Assembly: GCA_036417435.1 (NCBI GenBank)
Contig: CM070901.1
Location: 53,537,001-53,601,000 of the forward strand
Source: Inia geoffrensis
Lineage: Eukaryota > Chordata > Mammalia > Artiodactyla > Iniidae
Length of the DNA: 64,000 nt
Reading direction: 5' to 3'
Within the stretch, counting starts at the first letter, position 1. Each line of letters begins with the position of its first letter. The notes below the pieces were generated by a model. It saw only the letters and a list, made by a program, of their open reading frames with translations. It had not been told where the DNA came from and did no database searches. A program made the translations under genes and the position numbers. This document shows, piece after piece, positions 39,406 through 51,201 of this stretch.

Positions 39406-39759
39406 TATTTCCAAGGTTAGATGATTATGAACAGATCTTAAGAAATCTCTGCTACACTTGCATTTATTGTTGCGAGTACTGAGGATTACTTGCCTTAACT
39501 CTGACCCTATACCATGCAGAGGAGTTGAATTTGATGCCATAGGCGATGGAGGATACTGAAGAATCTTATGGAATTTTCAACTTGAACAAACACAAAGAAG
39601 CACAAACACAGAAAACAAATTTCCTTGGCAATGATGTAAAGGATACTCTTCATACATCTGTAGTTTCTCATTAATTTGATAGGTAATAGAATTGCAGCAA
39701 GTAATGAAAAATGTTTTTGAAATAGTTCAATTTCCTTTATTTAGAACATTTGTAGAATT

Positions 39760-39890
39760 TTTCAGTCACTCAGCCAGTTTTTGGAGGTGTATCAGGCATG
39801 TATAAAACACAGTTTTAGGCACTGGAGATACAGTTGTGAATATGACAGACCCTAGAACTCTGCTCACATGGTTATACAAAGGATGGAAAA
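39760..39890 (+). repeat. Ancient LINE-type (L2-like) fragment
   Basis: TTTTAGGCACTGGAGATACAG and TCTGCTCACATGGTTATAC match an old mammalian repeat in + orientation. Confidence 0.45.
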
Positions 39891-40144
39891 TAAGTTATGC
39901 TGTCAGATTAATTATTCTGCTTAAAATATGGTATAAATAGACTTTTTGATTCTAGTAATTAAAATAATCAAAATACATTTAACTTAAATTATGTTTGATG
40001 AGTAGGTATTTCAGGATTTTTGAAAAACATCTTTGGGTTCTTGTTATAAACTGTAATTGTCACTGCTTGGTGAAGATACTACCAGTCCTTTCTAATTCTG
40101 AAATCTGAGGTGTGAATAGGACAGATTGCAATGTGCATGAATAT

Positions 40145-40265
40145 CAACCACACCTCTTGTTTGACATGCAGATTTTTGAACCCCACCCCCGAAATCTGAT
40201 CATTAGGTCTGAGGTGAGTTCCTGAGATTCACATGTAGGCCTGGAGGATCATACTTTAAATATAT
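40145..40265. repeat. hAT-type DNA transposon remnant
   Basis: ATGCAGATTTTTGAACCCCA, AATCTGATCATTAGGTCTGA and TGAGATTCACATGTAGGCCT resemble MER5/MER20-like sequences; only a fragment remains. Confidence 0.45.
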
Positions 40266-42017
40266 GTAAATACTGGTTTAGTGGGCAGTGAATATGTCTG
40301 TATTACTGACGTGTTTTAAAAATCTCTAAGTAAGATATACTTATTTTCTTTTTCATAAAAGAAAGCTCTGACATTCAACATTAACGTTTTATAACTATCT
40401 TAAGTTTATTTCATTTTGGGGGAAGATAGGGTAAAATTTTCTATTTATTCTCTACTTTGTAAAGTTGCATATCCTTCTGTAATGTCCTAAAAATGCCTCG
40501 AGTTATGTTCCTGGGCTTGAGACAGCCAAAGCAGTTAAAATTAAGTTTCTTGGAAGGAAGCAAATTATTGGTATTTACCAGCTATTTCCTGTTGATTCCA
40601 TTCATATTACTGTGATTAGACCCTCTTGCTTATGGCCTTTTGCGCTTTCAGGTTAGAGTCATGCAGGAAACTTTTCACCCCTTTGCTTATTATAGGTGTA
40701 CCTTGATTCTGGGAGGTCAGGGATGGGAGAGGCTGGGAAAACCAAAGCTATATATTGTAACCCTAGCTTAGATGTAAGAATAATTGAATGCAAGCATAAA
40801 ATTTCATGTGCTGTCACGATTTTCTGTTTCTGCTGTTTACTGTCTCTCCTCTACCCAAGTTCCAGTATATTTTTCCCATTCAGATCCTCTACCTTTGAAT
40901 CTTTTGTTGCTGTTTTTGGAATGCTTCCTCTACTTTGTTTTTAAAACCTTTTTCTGAGATGATTTCAGAGACCTGGGTTTTTGTAACACTAAGATTTATG
41001 GCAATTACATCATCTGATAATTAAAAATTTCTCCTCTGTGAATTATAACTAAATTGTAACTATTATAACTATTCCCACTCATTGATAAGTGGTTAGAATA
41101 TAATGGAGTCAAACGCAGTACTTAGCCTAAAAAACTGGGACTTTTATTAGCTTTGTTGGAGACAAATGAGTTTTGTCAGTCTTTTTCTTTTGAGCTTATT
41201 ATTCTGTTTTTGAAATTCTACCAAGCAAATTATTTACTTCCAAAGGCAGTAAGCAGTAGATTCAGACCTGTTCCATCTTTCAGAAATTTTCTATCACATG
41301 TGCTTTTCACATCTGCCAGCAGTAAGTTTCTCCCTGAGGAAGCTCTTATAATGAAAACTTTAAAATGAATTGCCCTTTTGCTTTTCTTTTTAAACTTTAG
41401 TAATATTATGGAATTACAGACCTTTTAAAAGGCAGCATAATATGAGGTTCATACAGTCCTCCTATGTACTGTGTATCTACAGCCCTTTCTAACCATCTAC
41501 CGTTAAAAGCAGACAAAGGGTGTTGGAGGAAGTTTTTCCTGGATATTTGAAATACTCTGATAGCTTCTGTTCTTTGAAGAATAAATTGAATCTCTTTTTC
41601 CTAAAGATCATAGACATGTACTCTGGAGCCCAATATTTTTATTATTGAACTACCCTTACGTTCCCGAAGTAAATCCAAAGCTTGTATGACATATAGGTTT
41701 TCATAACCTTTTTGGGAAACCTTTGGAGTCAGATGTGTTTCATTATGTAGTGTTATGTCTTGCCCCCATACCCTTCCCTCCCCAACTTAGAAAGGTAACA
41801 CAGTACATATGCCATATATTACATATACTGGAGGAGGAGTAAAATGCGGTTCCCTATAATCAAGCACATTAATATTTCAGCATTGAAGCATGCATGTTAG
41901 CAGTCAGTGAGATAAACGGTATCAGAATCTGTTCAGGTCAGGTTTTCACTTCAAAAAGTTACAAAAAGTGTTTGATTTTCATAGTTTTGGGTTTTAGGAA
42001 TTGAAGTTTTCTGTAAT

Positions 42018-44430
42018 CTTTTTTTTTGTTGTTTAACATCTTTATTGGAGTATAATTGCTTTAAAATGGTGTGTTAGTATCTGCTTTATAACAAAGTGAA
42101 TCAGTTATACATATACATATATCCCCATATCTCTTCCCTCTGCGTCTCCCTCCCTCCACCCTCCCTATCCCACCCCTCCAGGTGGTCACCAAGCACCGAG
42201 GTGATCTCCCTGTGCTATGTGGCTGCTTCCCACGAGCTCTCAGTTTTACATTTGGTAGTGTATATGTGTCCATGCCACTCTCTCACTTTGTCCCAGCTTA
42301 CCCTTCCCCCTCCCCGTGTCCTCAAGTCCATTCTCTAGTAGGTCTGCGTCTTTATTCCCATCTTGCCCCTAGGTTCTTCATGACCATTTTTTTTTCTAGA
42401 TTCCATATATATGTGTTAGCATACAGTATTTGTTTTTCTCTTTGTGACTTACTTCACTCTGTATGACAGACTCTGGGTCCAACCACCTCACTACAAATAA
42501 CTCAATCTTGTTTCTTTTTATGGTGGAGTAATATTCCATTGTATATATGTGCCACATCTTCTTTATCCATTCATCTGTCAGTGGACACTTAGGTTGCTTC
42601 CATGTCCTGGCTACTGTAAATAGAGCTGCAATGAACATTGTGGTATATGATTCATTTTGACTTATGGTTTTCTCAGGGTATATGCCCAGTAGTAGAATTG
42701 CTGGGTTGTATGGTAGTTCTATTTTTAGCTTTTTAAGGAACCTCCATACTGTTATCTATAGTGGCTGTATCAATTTACATTCCTGCCAACAGTGCAAGAG
42801 GGTTCCCTTTGCTCCACACCCTCTCCAGTATTTATTGTTTGTAGATTTTTTTGATGATGGCCATTCTGACCAGTGTGAGATGATATCTCATTGTAGTTTT
42901 GATTTGCATTTCTCTAATGATTAATGATGTTGAGCATTCTTTCATGTGTTTGTTGGCAATCTGTATATCTTCTTTGGAGAAACATCTGTTTACATCTTCT
43001 GCCCACTTGTGGATTAGGTTGTTTGCTTTTTTAATATTGAGCTGCATGAGCTGCTTGTAAATTTTGGAGATTAATCCTTTGTCAGTTGCTTCATTTGCAA
43101 ATACTTTCTCCCATTCTGAGCATTGTCTTTTCGTCTTGTTTATGGTTTCCTTTGCTGTGCAAAAGCTTTGAAGTTTCATTAGGTCCCATTTGTTTATTTT
43201 GTTTTTATTTCCATTTCTCTAGGAGGTGGGTCAAAGAGGATCCTTCTGTGATTTATGTCATAGAGTGTTCTGCCTATGTTTTCCTCTGAGAGTTTGATAG
43301 TGTCTGGCCTTAAATTTAGGTCTCAATCCATTTTGAGCTTATTTTTGTTTACGGTGTTAGGGAGTGATCTAATCTCATACTTTTACATGTACCTATCCAG
43401 GCTTCCCAGCACCACTTATTGAAGAGGCTGTCTTTTCTCCATTGTATATTCTTGCCTCCTTTATCAAAAATAAGGTGACCATATGTGCGTGGGTTTATCT
43501 CTGGGCTTTCTATCCTGTTTCATTGATCTATATTTCTGTTTTTGTGCCAGTAGCATACTGCCTTGACTACTGTAGCATTGAAGTATAATCTGAGGTCCCA
43601 GAGCCTGATTCCTCCAGCTTCATTTTTCTTTCTCAAGATTGCTTTGGCTATTTGGGGTCTTTTGTGTTTCCATACAAATTGTTCTACTTCTGTGAAAAAT
43701 GCCAGTGGTAGTTTGATAGGGATTGCATTGAATCTATAGATTGCTTTGGGTAGTATAGTCATTTTCACAGTATTGATTCTTGCAATCCAAGAACATGGTA
43801 ATCTCTCCATCTATTTGTATCATCTTTAATTTCTTTCATCAGTGTCTTATAATTTTCTGCATACAGGTCTTTTGTCTCCTTCTGTAGGTTTATTCCTAGG
43901 TATTTTATTCTTTTTGTTGGAATGGTAAATGGGAGTGTTTTCTTGATTTCACTTTCAGATTTTTCATCATTAGTGTATAGGAACGCAAGACATTTCTGTT
44001 CATTAATTATTTTATCCTGCTACTTTACCAGATTCATTGATTAGCTCTAGTAGTTTTCTAGTAACATCTTTAGGATTCTCTATGTATAGTGTCATGTCAT
44101 CTGCAAACAGTGACATCTTTACTTCTTCTTTTCCAATTTGGATTCCTTTTATTTCTTTTTGTTCTCTGATTGCTGTGGCTAAAACTTCCAAAACTATGTT
44201 GAATAAGAGTGGTGAGAGTGGGCAGCCTTGTCTTGTTCCTGGTCTTAGTGGAAATGGTTTCAGTTTTTCACGATTGAGGACGATGTTGGCTGTGGGTTTG
44301 TCATATATGACCTTTATTATGTTGAGGTAAGTTCCCTGTATGCCTACTTTCTGGAGGGGTTTTTATCATAAATGGGTGTTGAATTTTGTTGAAAGCTTTC
44401 TCTGCATCTATGGAGATGATCATATGGTTT
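42018..44430 (-). mobile_element. 5'-truncated L1, antisense, 2.4 kb
   Basis: The 3' end (AACATCTTTATTGGAGTATA at 42036) starts right after the T-run. On the minus strand the C-terminal ORF2 reading (42396-42638) ends KYCMLTHIYGI. Further in, the RT box near 44105 reads Phe-Ala-Asp-Asp. The element is cut off upstream of that. Flanks GTTTTCTGTAA (42006-42016) and GTTTTATGTAA (44427-44437) may be the duplication with one mismatch. It retains an intact AATAAA signal. Confidence 0.9.
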
Positions 44431-44457
44431 TATGTAAGTTTTTTGAGCCCAATATTT

Positions 44458-44695
44458 ATATTTTTAATTTTATTATTTATTTATTATTATTTTTAAAAAT
44501 ATTTATTTAGTTATTTATTTGTCTGCTTCGGATCTCAGTTGCAGGATCTTTGTTAGGGCATGTGGGATTTTAAGTTGTGACATGCAGGCTCTTAGTTGCG
44601 GCATTCGGGATCTAGTTCCCTGACCAGGGATCGAACCTGGGTCCCCTGCATTGGGAGCATGGAGTCTTAACCACTGGACCCCCAGGGAAGTCCCA
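44458..44695 (-). mobile_element. CHR-type SINE
   Basis: A T/A-rich tail, GGATCTCAGTTGCAGGATCT and the end CCCCCAGGGAAGTCCC. The duplication AGCCCAATATTT (44446-44457) and AGCCCAGTATTT (44696-44707) differs at one base. Confidence 0.9.
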
Positions 44696-44999
44696 AGCCC
44701 AGTATTTTTAAAAGCCAAACTGTATATTGCTGAAAAGACCATTGAAATCACCGATGTTTATTTTTATAAAATCTTTTGTATAAAATTTGTTTTACTATCT
44801 TGTTGAAATTCTTACAAATACCACAAGATGAGTAGTAGTACTGTCTATTCTAATGAGTCCAAGACACTAGAAGAAAAGATTTCACCTTAATTTTCAATTG
44901 CATTTTGCATCAGAATTTTCTCTTAGCTTCCCATTTATTTATAGATATAGCTTATATGTGAACTTGACTTAACAGTCTTTTTTAAATTATTTATTTAAA

Positions 45000-45084
45000 C
45001 ATATTTTTTATTTCTTTTTTTTTAATTGAAGGATAGTTGATTTGCAACGTTGTGTTAGTTTCAGGTGTACTGCAAAGTGATTCA

Positions 45085-45127
<43 letters not shown>

Positions 45128-45425
45128 GCACACATATATACACATAATACATACATATACATATATACACAGATACACACATAAATATGTATATATACAT
45201 ACATAAATACATATATATTCTTTTCCCTTATAGGTCATTACAAAATAGTATAGTTCCCTGTGCTGTACAGTAGGTCCTTCTTGATTATCTATTTCATATA
45301 TAGTGGTGTGTATCTGTTAATCCCAAACTCCTAATTTATCCCCCCCCCACATTTCCCCTTTGGTACCATAAATTTGTTTTCTATGTCTGTGAGTCTGTTT
45401 CTGTTTTGTATATAAAGTTCATTTG
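45000..45425 (-). mobile_element. 5'-truncated L1 3' end with (TA)n expansion
   Basis: ATAGTTGATTTGCAACGTTG, TGCAAAGTGATTCAG, then a TA/CA tract and ATAGTTCCCTGTGCTGTACA. Its order is shared with 61905-62385. It lies antisense to COP1 and is older than the copies at 42018 and 46957. Confidence 0.8.
45088..45235. repeat. (TA)n and (CA/TA) microsatellite
   Basis: About sixteen TA units, then a mixed CACATA/TACATA tract to about 45220. It lies in the 3' part of the L1 at 45000. Confidence 0.9.
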
Positions 45426-45656
45426 TAAAAGTCTTATCTTTTAATTACAAAGTATATCTTTGCTTTTGGAAGCAAATAATTTAACTGACAGTAAGTAGTT
45501 TCGTGACATCTACTTGCATAACTGTGAATTTCCCTTGTAACTTGGATTAACAGCTGTATAGTTTTCATGTTTTTAGCTGAGCTTCTCATTGTCACCAGCA
45601 AGAACATTAAGAATTTTTTTATCATCTTATTTTCCCCATCATCAATAAAGTGTATT

Positions 45657-45879
45657 CTTCTTCTTTTTCTTTTTTTTCTTTTTTTTACGGTACGCGGGCC
45701 TCTCACCGTCGCGGCCTCTCCCGCTGCGGAGCACAGGCTCTGGACACGCAGGCTCAGTGGCCATGGCCCACGGGCCCAGCTGCTCCACAGCACGCGGGAT
45801 CCTCCCGGACTGGGGCACAAACCCGTGTCCCCTGCATCGGCAGGCAGACTCTCAACCACTGTGCCACCAGGGAAGCCCG
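45657..45879 (-). mobile_element. CHR-2-type SINE
   Basis: A T-rich tail followed by GGTACGCGGGCCTCTCACCG and a terminal CCACCAGGGAAGCCC. AGTGTATT flanks it at 45649-45656 and 45880-45887. Confidence 0.93.
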
Positions 45880-46134
45880 AGTGTATTATTCTTAACTCAG
45901 TTTGAGTTACTATCTTGAAATTTTCTTCTTGCCCATGCCATTTTTTGGTGGCTTTATTTTTATAACTTATTTGAAATAATTTGAAGTTATTTATTTGAAA
46001 TAATTGATGACTTTCATATTTATAGGTTGCCGTTTTTTTCACTTTTCTCCTTAAATTATGTCTGTGAAGTGGGTTGGGCTAATCCAGGATTTCCTCACTC
46101 TTCAGTTGTAAAATATGATGTGCCTAGGGAGCAT

Positions 46135-46350
46135 AGCATGGTGGTTCAGTGTAGACTCTAGAACCTGACTCCATGGCTTTGAATCCTAACTCTGCTATTG
46201 GCTAACTTTGTTAACTTGGGCCAAATGTATAATCTGTCAGTGGCTGAGTTTCCTCACTTGAGAAATGGGAATGATAATAGTGTCTACCTGAGCTATGAAG
46301 TTTAAATTACTTAGCTCAGTGCCTGCAGCATGGTAAATGCTCAATAAATG
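46135..46350 (+). repeat. MIR SINE
   Basis: GACTCCATGGCTTTGAATCC, TTCCTCACTTGAGAAATGGG and TGGTAAATGCTCAATAAATG are the MIR consensus on the + strand, well preserved. Confidence 0.9.
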
Positions 46351-46500
46351 ATAGCTGTTAATACGGCTGTTGTCATTACCATCTGTGGATTGTGGCTAAC
46401 TCAGAGATAAGCAGTAGAATAGCACCAGAATCAAGAGAACCCAGCCCAGGCAGTGCTTTGTAACATTCTCTTCTAATCATGTTACTTTATACACACATAG

Positions 46501-46502
<2 letters not shown>

Positions 46503-46535
<33 letters not shown>
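46503..46535. repeat. (AC)n microsatellite
   Basis: About sixteen uninterrupted AC units. Confidence 0.95.
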
Positions 46536-46536
<1 letters not shown>

Positions 46537-46956
46537 TTTAAAAAGCAGAACTAAAGGGATTTATTTTTTCAGGTTGTTTCTGTTGCAGTTGTATATGCAT
46601 TAATAAATTTCCTTAGTGAATAAGATTAAGATCTGAAATAAAATAAATTTCAAACTCTGCAGTTATTATTAATAAAATACTATTTAAAACTTGTAATTTC
46701 AATACCTTAAGCAATCTGATGAGTACTATTTTTAAACATGTATTTGAAATGTAATGTTCTCACTATATACACTGATATATCAATATCATTGTTCCAGCCT
46801 GCAGTCAAAGAAGTCTGAATTACAACACCATAAAATAATTATATCTAGAAATAGTTCTGTTCTATCAACCTCTATATGTACAGCTTCATAATTTTATTAC
46901 TGTTTATACAGGTAATAGGGAATTGGGTTTCATTAGTGGAAGGAACACAGATTTTT

Positions 46957-47827
46957 TTTTTAACATCTTTATTGGAGTATAATTGCTTTACAATGTTGTG
47001 TTAGTTTCTGCTGTATAACAAAGTGAATCAGCCATATGCATACATATATCTCCATATCCCCTCCCTCTTGCGTCTCCCTCCCACCCGCCCTATCCCACCC
47101 CTCTAGGTGGTCACCAAGCACCCAGCTCATCTCCCTGTGCTATGCAGCTGTTTCCCACTAGCTATCTATTTTACATTTGGTAGTGTATATATGTCAGTGC
47201 TACTCTCTCACTTCGACCCAGCTTACCCTTCCCCCTCTCCGTGTCCTCAAGTCCATTCTCTACGTTTGTATCTTTATTCCTGTCCTGCCCCTAGGTTCAT
47301 TAGAAACATTTTTTTTTTTTTTTAGATTCCATATATATGTGTTAGCATACGGTATTTGTTTTTCTCTTTCTGACTTCATTCTGTATGACAGACTCTAGGT
47401 CCATCCACCTCACTACAAATAACTCAGTTTCATTTCTTGAGTAATATTGTATATATTGCCACATCTTTGCCACATTGCCACATCTATTGCCACATTGTAT
47501 ATATGTGCCACATCTTCTTTATCCATTCATCTGTCGATGGACACTTAGGTTGCTTCCATGTCCTGGCTATTGTAAATAGTGCTGCAGTGAATATTGTGGT
47601 ACACGTCTCTTTTTGAATTATGGTTTTCTCAGGGTATATGCCCAGTAGTGGGATTGCTGGGTCTTATGGTAGTTCTATTTTTAGTTTTTTAAGAAACCTC
47701 CATACTGTTCTCCATAGTGACTGTATCAATTTACATTTCTACCAACAGTGCAAGAGGGTTCCCTTTTCTCCACATCCTCTCCAGCCTTCATTGTTTCTAG
47801 ATTTTTTGATGATGGCCATTCTGACCG
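46957..47827 (-). mobile_element. 5'-truncated L1, antisense, with 16-bp TSD
   Basis: AACATCTTTATTGGAGTATA starts the 3' end on the minus strand; the element is truncated inside the ORF2 C-terminal region. AGGAACACAGATTTTT occurs at 46941-46956 and exactly again at 47828-47843, so the insertion is well defined. A short tandem rearrangement of ATTGCCACAT lies near 47447-47515. Confidence 0.94.
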
Positions 47828-48194
47828 AGGAACACAGATTTTTGAATGCATGGCATTTCTTCATTTTTAGCCCTGTTAGTCCCTGGTTAGAGTATACTGA
47901 AAACAGCATGTGATCCTGTCATATCAGTTCATGACTCTGTGCAAGGAAAGTAAGCATTGGTTATATTTCATCAAAAGAAATTCATTACAAGATTGTGTTA
48001 GTTCTTTAATTTGTAGTATAAGTGCTTTGAAGGGTCTTTCTTACATAAGTCTTTTACTATAGGAATGGTTAAGATCACTGAATATCTATTATTATGTATT
48101 GCTTTATAAAAAAAGACTACTGTGAAGACAGTTGCATCTCATTTATTATATTTTTGAAAGCATAAGTTTGTATATTGACGAATTTTATTCATAG

Positions 48195-48410
48195 AGGGTA
48201 AAATTTATTGAACATCTACCGTTTTTTGGCATCGTACTGAGAAATTAACCCACTTAATTAAATCTTATACCTCTCTGAAGTATCTTACTCATTTAGCAGA
48301 TGGAGAAGCTAGAGACCATATAAGATCAATAACTTGCCCAGAGTCATATAGCTGCTAACAGGTGAAATTCAAACCCACTCTGTACTCTTAAGAGTGCCTC
48401 TCATATTATA
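48195..48410 (-). repeat. MIR SINE
   Basis: ACCCACTTAATTAAATCTTA, TAACTTGCCCAGAGTCATAT and ATTCAAACCCACTCTGTACT are reverse MIR core. Confidence 0.85.
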
Positions 48411-48944
48411 ACCTTTGTGATTATTTGAGTACTAAAGTGAATAATGATTTTTGTATATTTATGTAAAGAGACACACTGAAATTAGTATACTTAATTGCTT
48501 AAATTTCATTAGGGTAGACAAAAATATAAACATTTCTATAGTAGAAATAGGGAAGAATTTTTAAAAATGTAAAAAACCGTTGATCTATCATGGTTGATGT
48601 AGAAGTTATATCATTTTCAGGTGTTAATAGTCTTCATAAGCTAATTTATTTAAAGAAGGGAGGGAGGTAAGAGTGACGTGATAAGATAAATATGGTAAGA
48701 TGGAACTCTTAGGAAGAAAAGCTAGTCGGGACTTCTGGAGGTTTTTCTAGTGTTAGGTAGGAAAATGCACAGAGAATATAATCAAATAGAAAGAACCAAT
48801 GGAGAAAGTAGATTATGTTCCACTAGGGCAGAGGTAATTAGAATATAGATTTGGGGTTATGAAAGAAAGATTATTGGTATTTTACCATTTCTTCCATTCC
48901 TTTGATAGTTTTCTTTCACGTGAGGTGATTATCACAATATTTTG

Positions 48945-49120
48945 GAGCTTGAAGGGACTCTAGATATAGCTAGAGATAGCTAGTCTCCACTCATCTCACT
49001 TTGCAGTTAAGGAAACAGTTATTATAAGGTATTTGTCCAAGAGCACTAGCTCTAGTGTCATAACAGGATCTGTTAACCATAGCTTTTGATTGCATGCTTG
49101 TGCTCTTTTCCCATTATTCT
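48945..49120 (-). repeat. MIR-like ancient SINE
   Basis: GGAGCTTGAAGGGACTCTAG, CATCTCACTTTGCAGTTAAG and GGTATTTGTCCAAGAGCACT resemble a MIR-related family in reverse. Confidence 0.5.
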
Positions 49121-49471
49121 ACGTCCTCTTTTCCTTAGAGTTCAAACAACTTATTAACCTATCTGAAAGTGAAATTGTAGGAAATACTTCTATATATACA
49201 CCTATCTTATGATTACTCCCTACTAACATTCTTTCAAGGTGGGTATATTTAAGGTGGTGGGATGAAGGGGTAAATTGTTTAAATATTTACTTATTTTTTG
49301 TTTATGGGATATGTATTTATTTGATGTCTAATTAAATTATTGGTAATAAATACTTTCTTTGCTTAGAAATTAGAAATATTGGATTTATATATGATATATT
49401 TTAGATTTACTTTTTCTGTTGCTAAGAGAATGTAAAAACTGAAATCACATTTTTCTTTCTTCATTTTGCAG

Positions 49472-49529
49472 TAGTATTATTGATTCCACAGAATACAGCC
49501 AACCTCCAGGTTTCAGTGGCAGTTCTCAG
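49472..49529 (+). CDS. COP1: COP1 internal exon: linker before WD40 domain
   Basis: The exon is 58 nt, after a CTTCATTTTGCAG acceptor and before CAG|GTAAAT. It completes the Ser codon from the exon at 34494 and then reads SIIDSTEYSQPPGFSGSSQ, about residues 323-342, in the low-complexity linker that joins the coiled coil to the WD40 repeats. It is the last COP1 exon in the window; the next one, expected to begin with TKKQ in the human protein, is not found before position 64000, so the following intron is longer than 14.4 kb. Entry phase 2 and exit phase 0 fit the preceding exon, which confirms the order and completeness of the six exons. Confidence 0.95.
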
Positions 49530-49984
49530 GTAAATGATACATCTAACAGTATGTTACAGTGGTACCATAAATATAATCACCTGAGTTGTAAAATCACAGA
49601 TGAGTTTACTGGAATGTCCTGTCATAAAGACAGCTGTTTTGAATGCTGTAGCATTGATTAGGGCTTAAATAGCTCTGATACATAATCAGATATATATTTG
49701 CTCATCACTGAGTTTAAAATTTTTTTTAATATACTGGTAACATCAGACCTTGAGAGGAAGGAAATACCATAAGAGGAAATTATGAGTAATCAGGGCATTG
49801 TTTCTCTCAGAGATAAGAAAGTTGTAATTTATTGATGAATTACCCATTATTATGTTGAAACATGTAGCTTTTCTGTGGAAAGGAAACTACAGGCTTGAGT
49901 AAAATAGACTCTGGCTTCTCCTTTTCTTTAATTAATTGTATGATTATTTTGATTTTTACTGTCTTCATCTCTGACTTGGGGATG

Positions 49985-50410
49985 CTGATATTTGTCAAAT
50001 ATAATTTTGAGGCCAGACTTTTTTTTTTTTTTTTTAACTTTTCACATTGAAATAACTTCAGACTTAGAAGTTACAAGAATGGTAAAAAATAATTCCTTTG
50101 TATTCTGTATGCAGATTATCCAGATGTTAACATTTGATCACATTTCCTTTATCATTCTCATTCTGTCTCTCTTTTATATATACACACAGAAAATTTTTTC
50201 TTTGGATGTTTGAGCAGGGTACAGACATAATGTTCCTTTATCTCTAAATACCCTAGGGTATATTTCCTTAAAAACAAGGATATTGTCCTATGTAATCACA
50301 GTATAACTTTAAAATTCAAGAAGTTAATGTTGATATGGTGCTATTATCTAATCCCTATATCTTACTCAGATTTTACAAATTGTCCTTCCAGTATACTTTA
50401 TAATATCCTG
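49985..50410 (-). mobile_element. Old L1M-type 3' end
   Basis: A T-run then AGACTTAGAAGTTACAAGAA, GATTATCCAGATGTTAACAT and CAAATTGTCCTTCCAGTATA, a known order in an old L1 3'UTR, antisense. Confidence 0.55.
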
Positions 50411-50725
50411 TTTTCCTTAAAAGGAAAAAAACATAAGGCATTCAAATGAGGCATGTTCATTTGTATATTCATTTTATGTGATAGTGCAGTTATTTTTATC
50501 AAAGTGGAAAGAAAATTCTTTCGGATCATACAGCTTTTATTTGTGTTTTTCTTTCCCCACTACTTAAATAACTGCCTCTTTTATGTTTAGTTTGTGTAAC
50601 TACTCTGTATATCCTGTGTTATCTTCAACTGCATGCTTGGATTTGGCCTATTGTTTTTTTATAGTAAGTTTATAGATTGGTTTGTATCTGTTTCTGAACA
50701 GCCATGAAAACACCAGATCTAGGTG

Positions 50726-50968
50726 TTTTTTTTTTTTTTTTTTTTTTTTTCGGTACGCGGGCCTCTCACTGTTGTGGCCTCTCCCATTGCGGAGCACAGG
50801 CTCCGGACGCGCAGGCTCAGCGGCCATGGCTCACACGCGCAGGCTCAGCGGCCATGGCTCACGTGCCCAGCCGCTCCGTGTCATGTGGGATCTTCCCGGA
50901 CCGGGGCACGAACCCGTGTCCCCCGTATCGGCAGGCGGACTCTCAACCACTGCGCCACCAGGGAAGCC
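50726..50968 (-). mobile_element. CHR-2-type SINE with internal 28-bp duplication
   Basis: Poly(T) followed by CGGTACGCGGGCCTCTCACT to CCACCAGGGAAGCCC. The segment 50807-50834 (ACGCGCAGGCTCAGCGGCCA and eight more bases) is repeated at 50835-50862, so this copy is 28 bp longer than its neighbour. CTAGGTGTTTTT occurs before and after it. Confidence 0.93.
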
Positions 50969-50974
50969 CTAGGT

Positions 50975-50975
<1 letters not shown>

Positions 50976-51010
<35 letters not shown>

Positions 51011-51201
51011 GGTATGCGGGCCTCTCACTGTTGTGGCCTCTCCCGTTGCGGAGCACAGGCTCCGGACGCGCAGGCTCAGCGGCCATGGCTCACGGGCCCA
51101 GCCGCTCCGCGGCATGTGGGATCCTCCCAGACCGGGGCACGAACCCGTATCCCCTGCATCGGCAGGCGGACTCTCAACCACTGCGCCACCAGGGAAGCCC
51201 C
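50976..51201 (-). mobile_element. CHR-2-type SINE, adjacent second copy
   Basis: A second copy in the same orientation begins in a long T-run and ends at CCAGGGAAGCCCC. CTAGGTG follows at 51202, the third occurrence of the same flank (50719, 50969, 51202). The 28-bp internal duplication of the first copy is absent, so this is not a simple duplication of it. Confidence 0.93.

Noticed and set aside
45434..46042. 202-codon minus-strand ORF
   Set aside because: It crosses the CHR-2 SINE at 45657-45879 and ordinary intron; the middle of the protein is SINE-derived.
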